This document shows, piece after piece, positions 16,056 through 25,163 of a stretch of DNA of 64,000 nt (position 1 is its first letter; every line of letters begins with the position of its first letter). The stretch is from Paenactinomyces guangxiensis (GTDB lineage Bacteria > Bacillota > Bacilli > Thermoactinomycetales > Thermoactinomycetaceae): assembly GCF_016055185.1 (NCBI RefSeq), contig NZ_JAECVR010000005.1, forward strand, positions 1 to 64,000, in the 5' to 3' direction. The notes under the pieces are model-generated. The model saw nothing but the letters and a program-made list of their open reading frames with translations. It searched no databases and had not been told where the DNA came from. The translations under genes and the position numbers were made by a program.

Positions 16056-18251
16056 ATGAGTTTTAAAGGAAAAGCAGGACTTATTATCGCTGCAGGGGTT
16101 GCCGCAGCGGCGGTTTTTTCTCTCCCCATTGTTCCATCAAGCTGGGCGAAAGCAACGGTAGTTAAGCCGATGACCGGTTTAGTGCGTCACCAGTTGCAAG
16201 AGGATTATCAAGGGACGCCACAAAACATCCGCTTTCAAAACGAAGCAAAACAAGCAGTGCTGACGGTAGATGCTAATGAAGAAGGGTATTTTACTTCAAA
16301 AGCAATCAAATCGAGGTTTCCATTTAACTACTTTGCTGTAGAGTGGAGAAACCGTTCCGCCAACAAAAAAGAGGCCCGCAAATTGATTAAAGTTGAAGTT
16401 CGGACTTCTGTTGACGGGAAGAAATGGACTGCATGGCAAGCAGCGGAACCCGATGAGTTTTCCCATCCGGGCCAGGAAGAAGTTTACAGTAACCTTGTAT
16501 TTGCCGATCGGGCAAACTATGTACAATATCGCGTAGAGCTTGAAGGGAAAGCTAAAGTTCAACCACGCGTGAAAGATATTCGTATCTTCTTTGTAAACTC
16601 CCGCGACGGTAAGAAAGTGGAAGAAAAGAAATCGGTATGGGAGACGCTGTTTGATTCTGCCGAGGCGGCGGTAAACAAGCCAAACGTGGTGAGCCGTGCG
16701 AATTGGGGAGCAGATGAATCCCTGCGTTATGACTCCAATAACCAGGAAGTGTGGCCGCGTGAGTATCGCACCGTCACGCATATGGTGGTTCACCATAGCG
16801 CCACTTCCAATTCAGATACGGATTATGAGTCAACGATTCGCGCAATTTATGCTTTTCATGCAAAGCCAAAGGATCAAGGGGGCCGGGGCTGGGGTGATAT
16901 TGCATATAATGCATTAATCGCACCGAACGGCACCATCTATGAAGGACGCAAAGGGAAAGACGGAGACATACTGACAGAAGGCGTTGTCGGGGGTCACGCC
17001 TACTCTTTCAATTATGGCACCTTTGGCGTTTCTATGATTGGAAACTACAATGAAAAACCGCTTGCCTCTCAGGCACGTGCATCTTTGGTCAAGTTGCTGG
17101 CCTATGAAGCAGGTTACTGGAATATTGACCCAACAGCGAAGAAGGATTTTGTTCGCAATTATGAGTATAATGACCCGAATGTGCCCAAGGTGGACTATAA
17201 TCTACCAACCTTGACGGGCCATGGATTGTTGCCGCGAGCATCAACCAGTTGCCCCGGCGCCTATATTAAACCCGAATTGCAAAACGGCAATTTGGCGGCC
17301 GATGTAAAACAAGCCATGCAAACTTCGGAAAACGTGAAACGTCTGGACGGAGCAAACCGTTTTGCGGTATCGGCAAATGTCAGTAAAGAGATTGACTCCC
17401 TTGGCTCTGCGTCCGATACGGTCGTGATTGCGCGTGGAGATTTATACACAGATGCACTGTCCGGTGGTCCTCTGGCGGGGAAAACAGACTCACCGATCCT
17501 GTTAACTTCCACTTCTTCTCTGCCAATGGAGATTAAAGAGGAAATTACTCGGCGCAAGCCAGCCAAAGCCATCATTCTAGGAGGAACCGGTTCTGTTTCG
17601 ACCGATGTGGAATCACAGCTGAAAAGTCTGGGTGTGAACACGGTTGAACGGATTGATGGTCCCAACCGCTTTGCTGTATCCGCTTCGGTAGCAGAAAAAG
17701 TGATGACAGAGAGCACCAATGACACAGCGATTATCGCTAGTGGTTTAACTTTCCCTGATGCTTTGTCTGTATCAGGCGTTGCAGGAAAAAACGGAATGCC
17801 GATCCTGTTGGTATCTACAGATAAGATTCCAGCAGAAATTCAATCCTTTATCGACAAGCACCCGGAGATTACGAAATACGTGATCGTTGGCGGGCCGGCC
17901 ACCGTTTCTGATACAGTGAAAACATCTTTGGCCAATTCCGGAAAATCGGTTACCCGTATCAGCGGAGCAAACCGATTTGAAGTAGGTGTAAACATTGCAA
18001 ACTACTTCAACTTGAATCCGGCAACCACTGTCTTTGCCCGCGGAGATAATTTTGCTGATGCCTTATCCGGAGGGCCACTCGCTTCTGCGACAGGGGCACC
18101 GATCTTGCTTACACCAAGTACCAGATTGGACTCATCGGTTGAGTCTTATCTTCAGACACACCAGGCAAAGTTGGATAAAGCATATATCTTGGGCGGAGTA
18201 TATTCTGTTTCGCCGGAAGTGGAATACAAGATTAGTTCATATGTTCAATAA
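16056..18251 (+). CDS. Secreted peptidoglycan amidase with three CWB2 repeats
   Basis: 731-residue wall hydrolase. The signal peptide (1-32) ends near 'SSWAKA'. A poorly conserved beta-rich region follows (about 40-200). The Amidase_2/PGRP fold (about 220-410) has zinc ligands in 'MVVHHSATSN' and 'GHGLLPRASTSCPG', plus 'GVSMIGNYNE'. It would cleave the bond between N-acetylmuramate and L-alanine. Three CWB2 repeats follow (about 430-731), each opening with R-[LI]-[DS]-G-x-N-R-F ('VKRLDGANRF', 'VERIDGPNRF', 'VTRISGANRF') and holding 'A...FPDALS/YTDALSGGPLAG'. CWB2 binds secondary wall polymers. AGGAGG lies 6 bases before the ATG at 16056. A strong terminator follows at 18261. Confidence 0.93.
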   Translation: MSFKGKAGLIIAAGVAAAAVFSLPIVPSSWAKATVVKPMTGLVRHQLQEDYQGTPQNIRFQNEAKQAVLTVDANEEGYFTSKAIKSRFPFNYFAVEWRNRSANKKEARKLIKVEVRTSVDGKKWTAWQAAEPDEFSHPGQEEVYSNLVFADRANYVQYRVELEGKAKVQPRVKDIRIFFVNSRDGKKVEEKKSVWETLFDSAEAAVNKPNVVSRANWGADESLRYDSNNQEVWPREYRTVTHMVVHHSATSNSDTDYESTIRAIYAFHAKPKDQGGRGWGDIAYNALIAPNGTIYEGRKGKDGDILTEGVVGGHAYSFNYGTFGVSMIGNYNEKPLASQARASLVKLLAYEAGYWNIDPTAKKDFVRNYEYNDPNVPKVDYNLPTLTGHGLLPRASTSCPGAYIKPELQNGNLAADVKQAMQTSENVKRLDGANRFAVSANVSKEIDSLGSASDTVVIARGDLYTDALSGGPLAGKTDSPILLTSTSSLPMEIKEEITRRKPAKAIILGGTGSVSTDVESQLKSLGVNTVERIDGPNRFAVSASVAEKVMTESTNDTAIIASGLTFPDALSVSGVAGKNGMPILLVSTDKIPAEIQSFIDKHPEITKYVIVGGPATVSDTVKTSLANSGKSVTRISGANRFEVGVNIANYFNLNPATTVFARGDNFADALSGGPLASATGAPILLTPSTRLDSSVESYLQTHQAKLDKAYILGGVYSVSPEVEYKISSYVQ

Positions 18252-18260
18252 AATGTAGTT

Positions 18261-18290
18261 GCGCTATCTGGATTTTAGATAGCGCTTTTT
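18261..18290 (+). terminator. Rho-independent terminator of the amidase gene
   Basis: GCGCTATCT pairs perfectly with AGATAGCGC around a 7-base loop, followed by TTTTT. Confidence 0.9.
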
Positions 18291-18366
18291 CTAACTCATT
18301 TGATATTTCCCTTTTAAAACATACGGCCATCCCATCAAGATTTTGGGTTTACTATGAATGTCTTTA

Positions 18367-20211
18367 CTATGTCACTCTCACTTTATATCTGACCAGCCAC
18401 TCATTCAGCTGAAGCCAATAAGCCAAAAGTGCAGGTACATTCATCAGCTGTCCAAACCAGGGAAAGTGTTTTTTGGACAAGTCTTGTTCGGCAAACTGGC
18501 GGACAGCCTTCCGGTCGAGCAACTGGAACAGGGGAGCGTTTGGGTCTTTGCTCAGCTCAATAACCTGACTTTGCATCGTTCGCAGGTAATCCGGATGGTG
18601 GGTTTTCGGATAGGGGCTTTTTTTCCGCTCAATAATTTGATCCGGCAAGATCCCTTTGAGGGCGTGGCGCAACAATCCTTTTTCCCGGTGGCCGTAGCTT
18701 TTCATCGACCAGGGGATATTCCATACATATTCCACCAGATGGTGATCACAGAACGGGACACGCACTTCCAGGCCAAAAGCCATGCTCATCCGGTCTTTAC
18801 GGTCTAAAAGAGTGGGCATCCATCGGGTGAGATTGAGATAAAACATCTCTCTCATCCTGGCTTCAATGGTGTTGTCTTCTGACAGGCGCGGCACCTCGGC
18901 CAGTGCTTCCTGGTAACACGCTTCTACGTAATCCAGCGGTTTGATGCGTGAGACGATGTCCGGGCAGATAAAGGGAATTCTGTCAGCAACAAGGCGTGAC
19001 CATGGGAAGGTGTCCGCATTCACCATCTCTTCGCGGTGAAACCATGGATAGCCGCCAAACACTTCATCAGCGCACTCTCCCGATAATACCACTGTTAACT
19101 CCTTTTTAATCTCCCTGGAGAATAACAGGAGCGAAGAATCGATGTCGGCCATTCCGGGCAGGTCACGCGCTTCCATTGCCCGGTTCAATGTATCCATCAG
19201 CTCATGATTGTCAATATAAACGGTATGATGGTGTGAACCGATATACTCTGACATGATTCGGACCCATGGAGCATCCGGATTGGGTTGAAATTCATTGGGG
19301 TTGAAATGCCTGTCATTATCCGGATAATCAACTGAAAAGGTATGGAGAACCCCACGCCCCTCTTCTTTAAATACCTGAGCTGTGCAGGCGGAGATGGCAC
19401 TGGAATCCAAACCGCCGGAAAGCATGGTGCCGATCGGTACATCTGAAACCAGCTGTCTTCGTACGGCATCCCGGAACAACTCCCTCACTCTGACCACCGT
19501 CGTTTCAAAATCATCGGTATGATGGCGGCTGACCAGCTCCCAATACGGCTTCACCACCATTCCGTCCCGGTTTACTTTTAACCAGTGCCCCGGTTTTAAC
19601 TCTTTGATTCCGCGAAAAACACCCACACCCGGAGTACGTGCCGGTCCAATCATTAAGATTTCCGCTAACCCTTCATCGTCAATTTGCGGTTGAACCTCAG
19701 GGTGGACCAACAGTGCCTTCAGTTCCGAACCAAACAGAAAAGAGTTGCCCGCTTGTGTATAGAAAAGAGGCTTCACTCCGATGCGGTCTCTGGCAATAAA
19801 CAGTTGCTGCTGTGCCTCATCCCAAATGGCAAAGGCAAAAATGCCGTTGAGATGTTTTGGACACTCAAGGCCCCACTCTGCATAGGCAGTCAGGATAAGT
19901 TCCGTATCAGAGCGACTGGTCAGTTGATGCCCTAAAGATAACAGCTTGAGGCGGAGTTCCTGCATATTGTAAAGCTCGCCATTGTAGGTGATCACAAACT
20001 TGCGATTCCCCACTTGTTTTATCATGGGCTGGATCCCGCCTTCCGGATCAATGACGATCAATCTCCGGTGCCCCAGTGCCGCATGTTTGGATACCCAGGT
20101 CCCCTCCGCGTCCGGGCCCCGGGCTGCAAGAGTTTTGTTCATGGCATCCAAGATGCCCGTTTTTTGGCTTACATCCTCTTTAAAATCGACCCAGCCAGTT
20201 ATTCCGCACAC
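18367..20211 (-). CDS. asnO: Glutamine-hydrolysing asparagine synthetase (AsnO type)
   Basis: 614-residue enzyme that makes asparagine from aspartate, glutamine and ATP. I place the start at GTG 20211 because this puts Cys at position 2, the N-terminal nucleophile of the glutaminase domain ('CGITGW'), and gives exactly the length of B. subtilis AsnO. The glutaminase part (1-200) has 'RGPDAEGTW', 'HRRLIVIDP', 'TYNGELYN'. The synthetase part has the PP-loop 'SGGLDSS' at 265-271 and 'SGECADEVFGGYPW'. It stands alone. AsnO is the sporulation-linked paralogue in B. subtilis; the assignment among asnB/H/O is by length and similarity only. A 53-base copy of its interior recurs at 27863. Confidence 0.92.
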   Translation of the reverse strand: MCGITGWVDFKEDVSQKTGILDAMNKTLAARGPDAEGTWVSKHAALGHRRLIVIDPEGGIQPMIKQVGNRKFVITYNGELYNMQELRLKLLSLGHQLTSRSDTELILTAYAEWGLECPKHLNGIFAFAIWDEAQQQLFIARDRIGVKPLFYTQAGNSFLFGSELKALLVHPEVQPQIDDEGLAEILMIGPARTPGVGVFRGIKELKPGHWLKVNRDGMVVKPYWELVSRHHTDDFETTVVRVRELFRDAVRRQLVSDVPIGTMLSGGLDSSAISACTAQVFKEEGRGVLHTFSVDYPDNDRHFNPNEFQPNPDAPWVRIMSEYIGSHHHTVYIDNHELMDTLNRAMEARDLPGMADIDSSLLLFSREIKKELTVVLSGECADEVFGGYPWFHREEMVNADTFPWSRLVADRIPFICPDIVSRIKPLDYVEACYQEALAEVPRLSEDNTIEARMREMFYLNLTRWMPTLLDRKDRMSMAFGLEVRVPFCDHHLVEYVWNIPWSMKSYGHREKGLLRHALKGILPDQIIERKKSPYPKTHHPDYLRTMQSQVIELSKDPNAPLFQLLDRKAVRQFAEQDLSKKHFPWFGQLMNVPALLAYWLQLNEWLVRYKVRVT

Positions 20212-20440
20212 GAACCTTCTCACCCTTTCCACAGCTTTTTCCCAAAGCCTGGGCAAATATCTACCCTTCATCCTATGCAAAAAGAGTGCAAAGGTGTATC
20301 TCTTATTTTAATGATGGAGTCCTGGCTTGGCCGAAAAAACGACCAGAAGCAAAAATAAGGCATCTGACCTGATACCTGTGCGGATAGACTTTCATAAGAT
20401 ACTCATGTGTGAACAACCAAAAAAAGGAGCGAATGCACAA

Positions 20441-20641
20441 ATGCATGATCACATGATGGATTATCACAAAATGCATAAAGCCTATTATCATTGTAAAAAA
20501 GCCTACAAAATCATGAAGCATATGATGAAACACCATTATCATTACTGCCCGCCTCCCCATCACCACCGGTATATGTATATGGAGAGCTCAAGCCGGCCAT
20601 ACATGCGGAGCGAAAACCCTCTCGGCAATCCGGACATATAA
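20441..20641 (+). CDS. His/Tyr/Met-rich small protein (66 aa), possibly spore coat
   Basis: ATG 20441 lies 11 bases after AAAAAGGAG. The product begins 'MHDHMMDYHKMHKAYYHCKK' and continues 'MKHMMKHHYHYCPPPHHHRY'; about a quarter is His, with many Met and Tyr. Such composition suits metal binding or a cross-linked spore coat protein. I do not recognise a named family. It is followed 7 bases later by a good terminator, which supports a real single-gene transcript. Confidence 0.65.
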   Translation: MHDHMMDYHKMHKAYYHCKKAYKIMKHMMKHHYHYCPPPHHHRYMYMESSSRPYMRSENPLGNPDI

Positions 20642-20647
20642 AGCTTA

Positions 20648-20672
20648 AAAGCACCCTCTATCTGGGTGCTTT
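20648..20672 (+). terminator. Terminator of the His-rich gene
   Basis: AAAGCACCC pairs perfectly with GGGTGCTTT around a 7-base loop, then TCTCC. Confidence 0.85.
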
Positions 20673-20697
20673 CTCCATCTTTCACTGTTTTTCTTGA

Positions 20698-20895
20698 TCA
20701 GAGATCCGGTTCAGGATCCGGGACCAGCTCCGAAACTTCCTCCGCCATCCGCCGGTACTCTTTTTGATGGCTTTTTTCCCACCGTTTATCCCTTTGTTCC
20801 AAACGCCTGAACATACAGACAGCAAATACCAGACATACAAAAGCAAAATCAAGTCCGACCATCAGGTATGTAATCACTTTTTCCGGTTCACCCAT
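20698..20895 (-). CDS. Small membrane protein (65 aa)
   Basis: One membrane helix ('VITYLMVGLDFAFVCLVFAV') follows a short acidic N terminus, then a charged helical tail ('RRLEQRDKRWEKSHQKEYRR') and an acidic end ('VPDPEPDL'). The ATG at 20895 is chosen for GGAG 10 bases upstream; an upstream ATG at 20925 has no site. No family is recognised. It lies between the His-rich gene (convergent) and the lia locus. Confidence 0.55.
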   Translation of the reverse strand: MGEPEKVITYLMVGLDFAFVCLVFAVCMFRRLEQRDKRWEKSHQKEYRRMAEEVSELVPDPEPDL

Positions 20896-20939
20896 TCCAA
20901 TATCACTCCGCGACTTAACATCCATGGCAGAAAAAACTC

Positions 20940-20957
20940 AGCCGGGATGATCCGGCT
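20940..20957 (-). terminator. Terminator hairpin
   Basis: On the minus strand AGCCGG pairs with CCGGCT and is followed by GAGTTTTTTC. It lies beyond the liaR terminator, so it probably serves a separate short transcript between 20958 and 21264. Confidence 0.6.
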
Positions 20958-21053
20958 CCTTCATGCAAAACTTCTGTTGCCTGTTTGCCGGACAGATCAG
21001 AGGCATCCCTTCAACTTTTATTGTTTCCCTTTATTAAGTTTAATTATTTTTAT

Positions 21054-21149
21054 CTAAATGAAAAAACGATCACCCACTGTTTTTTCGGACCGGCTGGTGT
21101 TTATTACTGATATGAAGATTGCATGTGGCCAATCGGGATTTTCAGGCAT
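21054..21149 (-). CDS. Candidate 31-residue peptide
   Basis: A very strong ribosome site (AAAGGAGG, 7 bases) precedes ATG 21149. The frame reads 'MPENPDWPHAIFISVINTSR' and stops at 21054. Its last codons overlap a hairpin, GAAAAAAC/GTTTTTTC (21060-21087), so it could be a truncated remnant. It lies in the 409-base gap 20896-21304, which otherwise holds only terminators. Confidence 0.3.
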   Translation of the reverse strand: MPENPDWPHAIFISVINTSRSEKTVGDRFFI

Positions 21150-21263
21150 CCCAACGCCTCCTTTGAAAATATTCACACCCTTATATACGAAAAGTTGTCT
21201 AAAATCCTCTCAGAAAAAATTATTCACTTGCCGGTATAGTCCGACAGAACGGGGAATTTCCAA

Positions 21264-21296
21264 TAAAAAAAGGCTCTGGCTGGTAATCCCTGAGCC
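21264..21296 (-). terminator. Terminator of the lia operon
   Basis: On the minus strand GGCTC pairs with GAGCC around a 15-base loop and is followed by seven Ts. It lies 9 bases after the liaR stop. Confidence 0.8.
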
Positions 21297-21304
21297 CTAC
21301 TGCT

Positions 21305-21937
21305 TCACTGAACCAACTTGTTTCTGTGTGCGTAGATCGCCGCCTGAGTGCGATCATCCACTTCCAGTTTGGAGAGGATATTGGTGATATGACTCTTGAC
21401 CGTTTTTACCGTGATAAACAGCATGTCAGCAATTTGCTGATTATTTTTTCCCTCGGCGATTAAGCGCAATATTTCCATTTCACGCGCGGTTAATGACTCA
21501 TGCGGTTTCCCTTCCTCTGTACGACGCATCCTGGAAAGCATTTTTCCGGTTACTTTCGCCTCCAGTACAGGTTCCCCTTTCATCGCGGCACGTACCGCTT
21601 CAGCGATTTCATTTGCCTTTGATGTTTTTAACAGATAGCTTAACGCCCCCGCTTCAATGACCGGATACACCTTGTCGTCATCAATAAAGCTGGTCAGCAC
21701 GATAATTCTGGGATTTTTAAGCACACGGCAGATCTCTTTCGTCGCCTCCACACCATCCATCTGGTCCATAACCAGATCCATTAAAATCACATCAGGCTTT
21801 TTTTGCTGTGCCAGTTCAACCGCTTCCTTACCGTTTGAAGCTTCAGCGACAATTTCGATATCCGGCTGGGCTTCAAGATAAGCAGACAGCCCCATTCGTA
21901 CCATTTCATGATCATCCACAATCATGACACGAATCAC
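21305..21937 (-). CDS. liaR: LiaR/VraR-type response regulator
   Basis: 210-residue NarL/LuxR regulator. The receiver (1-120) has 'MIVDDHEMVR', phosphoacceptor Asp in 'VILMDLVMD', 'VLTSF' and 'LLKTSKA'. The C-terminal HTH reads 'LTAREMEILRLIAEGKNNQQ' then 'MLFITVKTVKSHITNILSKL'. Start GTG 21937 follows AGGAGGGAG. It acts with LiaS and LiaF in the cell-envelope stress response and should activate the liaI-liaH promoter; a candidate site is at 27639. Confidence 0.93.
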   Translation of the reverse strand: MIRVMIVDDHEMVRMGLSAYLEAQPDIEIVAEASNGKEAVELAQQKKPDVILMDLVMDQMDGVEATKEICRVLKNPRIIVLTSFIDDDKVYPVIEAGALSYLLKTSKANEIAEAVRAAMKGEPVLEAKVTGKMLSRMRRTEEGKPHESLTAREMEILRLIAEGKNNQQIADMLFITVKTVKSHITNILSKLEVDDRTQAAIYAHRNKLVQ

Positions 21938-21948
21938 GCTTCTCCCTC

Positions 21949-22998
21949 CTATTTCTCATCAACGATCGGCACTTTCACTTCCACTTGTGTACCTTTGCCG
22001 GGAAATGATACTACTTCCGCAATCCCTCCAATGGCACTGGCCCGTTCCTGGATTGATTGCAAGCCGTATGAAGACGCCTTTGGTTTGTTCATGTCAAAGC
22101 CGACTCCATTATCAATAATCTTCAGGTATACTTGCCGGTTTCGCGCTGCGAGGCGAACAGTAACCGCGGTTGCCTGAGAGTGGCGGAAAACATTGGACAA
22201 TCCTTCCTGGACAATGCGAAATAGATGGTCTTCAATCCCCTTCGCCAGATTGGGCAAATCGGACACTTCCCAATCAATCTCCACTGAATGTTTTGCTTTA
22301 AACTCCTCCAGCAGCTCTTCCAGTCCTTCTTTTAACCCTTTGCCCTCCAGCGTGACCGGGCGCAAATGCAACAACAATGCACGCATCTCATTCTGCGCGT
22401 TTCCTGCCATCTTTTCGATCATCGTTATTTGTTTATTGATTTGGATATCAGCTTCGGGTAAGGTTTCTTTCACCGCTGATGACATCATGGAGATGGCAAA
22501 CAACTGCTGGCTGACCGCATCATGAAGCTCCCTCGCCAACCGCTGCCGCTCTTCGGAAATGACTGCCTGTTTCATTCTTTCCTGCCACTGCGCTTTTTCG
22601 GTAGACAGCTTTTGCAATGAGGCAACCTGCTTTTCGATTCGCTCAGCCATTCTATTTAAGTGATCTGCTACCATTCCGATTTCATCTTCACCGGAAGCGG
22701 GCACCCGGTGGGCAAAATTCCCCCGCTCAAATCGCATGATCGACTCTGCCAGCATTTCCATCCTTCTTTTTATACCATAACCAAAAATAAAGCCGGAGAC
22801 CGCTCCCGTGAGAACCACCAGTGACGGAATCAGTATAAGAAGAGGTATATCGTATATTTGGGCCGTCAACAAGGTTTGTAAACCAAGCCCGTAAGAAAGC
22901 AGGGTAAGCACAAGCACAAGCAGGGATAAACCCGTACAAATCCAGACCGTAAAACGTATCAACCGCCAATGGATGCCCGCTATCTTTTTTCTGCTCAT
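21949..22998 (-). CDS. liaS: LiaS/VraS-type sensor histidine kinase
   Basis: 349-residue intramembrane-sensing kinase. Two membrane helices (about 13-38 and 48-72) with a very short loop are followed by a HAMP domain ('RRMEMLAESIMRFERGNFAH'). The HisKA_3 box is 'ERQRLARELHDAVSQQLFAI', His phosphorylated. The ATPase domain has 'GLSNVFRHSQA' and 'DNGVGFDMNK'. The short loop means it does not sense an external ligand directly and depends on LiaF. Its start overlaps the liaF stop (ATGA), showing translational coupling, and liaR follows after 11 bases. Confidence 0.94.
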   Translation of the reverse strand: MSRKKIAGIHWRLIRFTVWICTGLSLLVLVLTLLSYGLGLQTLLTAQIYDIPLLILIPSLVVLTGAVSGFIFGYGIKRRMEMLAESIMRFERGNFAHRVPASGEDEIGMVADHLNRMAERIEKQVASLQKLSTEKAQWQERMKQAVISEERQRLARELHDAVSQQLFAISMMSSAVKETLPEADIQINKQITMIEKMAGNAQNEMRALLLHLRPVTLEGKGLKEGLEELLEEFKAKHSVEIDWEVSDLPNLAKGIEDHLFRIVQEGLSNVFRHSQATAVTVRLAARNRQVYLKIIDNGVGFDMNKPKASSYGLQSIQERASAIGGIAEVVSFPGKGTQVEVKVPIVDEK

Positions 22999-23774
22999 AA
23001 ATACCTCACACCAATATCACCGAACAGCATAGAGACAGAGATTTTAACCCTTCTCCTGGCTTGATCAAATCCTTTTGTGGCCAATTGAACCTGGCGGTTT
23101 ACTCCTCCCTGCTTAAAGCCCGGTACATCGAGATACCCGGCGGTCACTGTGGCGGCGATCGATACATCCAAATCATCCGGGATATAGATATCCACATTGC
23201 CGATCAGTCCGCTGATGACAATGGTGTTTTCCCCTTCCGGAATGATTGCCTTTGACAGATCTATTTTTACATCGCTAATGGCGTAAGACATATTCATATC
23301 TGTCAGTTCAAAACGGCGGTTGATCATATACAAATGACCGACTGCAGAACTGCGGAACAGAGGTGTCTTAAATTGAATATTTTCATGCTCACCCACCGGA
23401 ATCTCTGCTTGTGTTTGCCCGCTTTCCCGGGATGGTTGGGATAAGGGGGGTTCAGGCTCTTCTGTTTCTTTCTCCGGTTTTCCCTGTTTCTTTGGCTTCC
23501 CTGCATCTCTAAACAGATGGTAACCGTAGTAAATCAACAGCAGAGAAACGAGGGTCCATACCCAGTTAAAATGAAATAAATTGTCCAGCAAAATCAGGAC
23601 AGACAGAATCAGAAAACAGTAGCCCGCTTTCCGATAGTGTTTTCTCAGCAGCAAGACCCCGATGACGAACAAGACGAGCGGGCCGGACAAAAGATGATCA
23701 GTCAGGTTTAAAAAAATAATGACCCCGACAATCAAGATGATCCATCCCATAAATCTGCTCTGGAACAGGCGCAA
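22995..23774 (-). CDS. liaF: LiaF, negative regulator of LiaSR
   Basis: 259-residue membrane protein. Three to four N-terminal helices ('FMGWIILIVGVIIFLN' to 'WVWTLVSLLLIYYGYHLF') are followed by a linker rich in Pro, Glu and Lys and the LiaF C-terminal beta domain ('DVKIDLSKAIIPEGENTIVI', 'IGNVDIYIPDDLDV', 'SVSMLFGDIGV'). The annotated start TTG 23774 has AAGGAGG 8 bases upstream; a longer frame runs into the end of liaG. LiaF keeps LiaS off until the envelope is stressed. Confidence 0.92.
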   Translation of the reverse strand: MRLFQSRFMGWIILIVGVIIFLNLTDHLLSGPLVLFVIGVLLLRKHYRKAGYCFLILSVLILLDNLFHFNWVWTLVSLLLIYYGYHLFRDAGKPKKQGKPEKETEEPEPPLSQPSRESGQTQAEIPVGEHENIQFKTPLFRSSAVGHLYMINRRFELTDMNMSYAISDVKIDLSKAIIPEGENTIVISGLIGNVDIYIPDDLDVSIAATVTAGYLDVPGFKQGGVNRQVQLATKGFDQARRRVKISVSMLFGDIGVRYL

Positions 23775-23809
23775 TTTTTTCGCCTCCTTCAATACACAAA
23801 GCCGGGCGG

Positions 23810-24685
23810 TCAATCAATAAGAATGTCGCCGCTTACACTGTTAAGGATCACGGAGTATTTACCGCTTCCGTTCGTTGCCGTAACTGTATCTTCCCATTCT
23901 TTTTGGCACGAAAATCCGCATTGGATATCACCGCCGGATGCTTTCGCTTTTAAGACAAAGTCGGCGTTTTGCGGCAAATCAACCTGAATATCTCCGGTGG
24001 TGACATCCGCTCGGATCCGGCCTGTTAAAGAATCAATCCGGGCCGTCAGGTTGCCGATATCCAGACTGGTAAGAAAGGAGCCGGTGAAGTGATCCAACCG
24101 GATATCTCCCGAACCGGAATGAAGGTCAGCCTCTTCCGCTGTCACCCGCTGTATGTTAACATTTCCTGTTGTGCTGTCATATCTCAGATCATTGACCTGC
24201 AGGTTTTCCAAGTAGCTGTCCCCTGATGTCAGATCCACTGTAAGCTGACGCAATTTCATCGGCTGCCCGGGGGACCGTCCGTGAAAATGCAAATTTCCGG
24301 CCACTGAATGAATATCCATATTCTGATCATACCGTTCAGGCACATAGACATTCAATGTTAATCTGTTGTCAAACATCATCCAGCGATACCAATGTGAGCC
24401 CATGGAAACTTTCAGGTCACCGCCAACCTGCCGGATATTTAAATCCGCGTTATCAGCCCCTTCTCCGTGTAAAGCTGCCTTTATATCTTTCCGGTTTTCA
24501 GGAATGATATGAACATCCTGAAGCGCCTCAATCTTAATGGAATTGATACCATCCGCAGGTGCAGCTTCTTCATACAGTTCCTGACTGGAAAACCAACTGC
24601 CTATGGCACTGTTTACAGCCAAACTGATAAATATGCCGAAACCGCAGATCATCAATAGCAGTCCGAAAAATTTTTTCTTCATCAT
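23810..24685 (-). CDS. liaG: LiaG-like membrane-anchored DUF4097 protein
   Basis: 291-residue protein with one N-terminal membrane helix ('FGLLLMICGFGIFISLAV') and a repetitive right-handed beta fold made of 'V..TTGNVNIQ / GSGDIRLDHF / TTGDIQVDLP' units, the DUF4097 (adhesin-like) family that includes LiaG. Function unknown; in B. subtilis liaG sits before liaFSR, as here. GGAGG lies 12 bases before ATG 24685. It is a paralogue of the gene at 25412: both share 'IKAxLxGxGAxxxDLxIRQ' and 'LTVDL/LTLSF' spacing. Confidence 0.85.
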   Translation of the reverse strand: MMKKKFFGLLLMICGFGIFISLAVNSAIGSWFSSQELYEEAAPADGINSIKIEALQDVHIIPENRKDIKAALHGEGADNADLNIRQVGGDLKVSMGSHWYRWMMFDNRLTLNVYVPERYDQNMDIHSVAGNLHFHGRSPGQPMKLRQLTVDLTSGDSYLENLQVNDLRYDSTTGNVNIQRVTAEEADLHSGSGDIRLDHFTGSFLTSLDIGNLTARIDSLTGRIRADVTTGDIQVDLPQNADFVLKAKASGGDIQCGFSCQKEWEDTVTATNGSGKYSVILNSVSGDILID

Positions 24686-24768
24686 CGCCGCAGGTTACCT
24701 CCAGCCATTTTTGGGAACAATACGACTCCACCTCCTCGCTGCCATTATAAAATACCGGACCGCGTTCT

Positions 24769-24795
24769 TAAAAACAGGGCACCCGGCGGGCGCCC
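24769..24795 (-). terminator. Terminator after the DUF4870-like gene
   Basis: A GC-rich hairpin (GGGC...GCCC) on the minus strand is followed by TGTTTTTAAG. Confidence 0.6.
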
Positions 24796-24854
24796 TTTTC
24801 CAGATAGTGTCGTTCTTTTACTCACTATTGGCACGATACAGGTTTTGTCTCTGC

Positions 24855-25163
24855 TCAGGAGAACCAGTTCCCAATCATGGGATAGCGAAAGGGGCGTCCC
24901 TGAAGCGCACGTATCATCCCCTTGACAGGGGCAATGATGGCAATCAGGGCAAAAATAATGAGGAATGGAATCCCGATTAATATCCAGGAGAAAAAGGCGG
25001 AAATAGAGATCAAGATCCCTATGATTAAATGGAAGACCAGGGCTTGTAACGATAAACTCTTAACCTCACGATCCCTGATAACCAGATATACAATAATCGG
25101 CACTAATACAGGGGCAAACCACGTACTTGCATGTATGAGTACTTTTACCCATTTATATTCCAC
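24855..25163 (-). CDS. DUF4870-like small membrane protein
   Basis: 102-residue protein with three hydrophobic helices and the pattern 'HASTWFAPVLVPIIVYLVIR', 'LQALVFHLIIGILISI', 'PFLIIFALIAIIAPVKGMIR', as in DUF4870 proteins. GTG 25163 is preferred because AAGGAG then stands 9 bases away; an upstream TTG abuts the site. Family members occur in lia-like and stress loci but have no defined role. It sits between two DUF4097 genes, flanked by terminators. Confidence 0.75.
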   Translation of the reverse strand: MEYKWVKVLIHASTWFAPVLVPIIVYLVIRDREVKSLSLQALVFHLIIGILISISAFFSWILIGIPFLIIFALIAIIAPVKGMIRALQGRPFRYPMIGNWFS

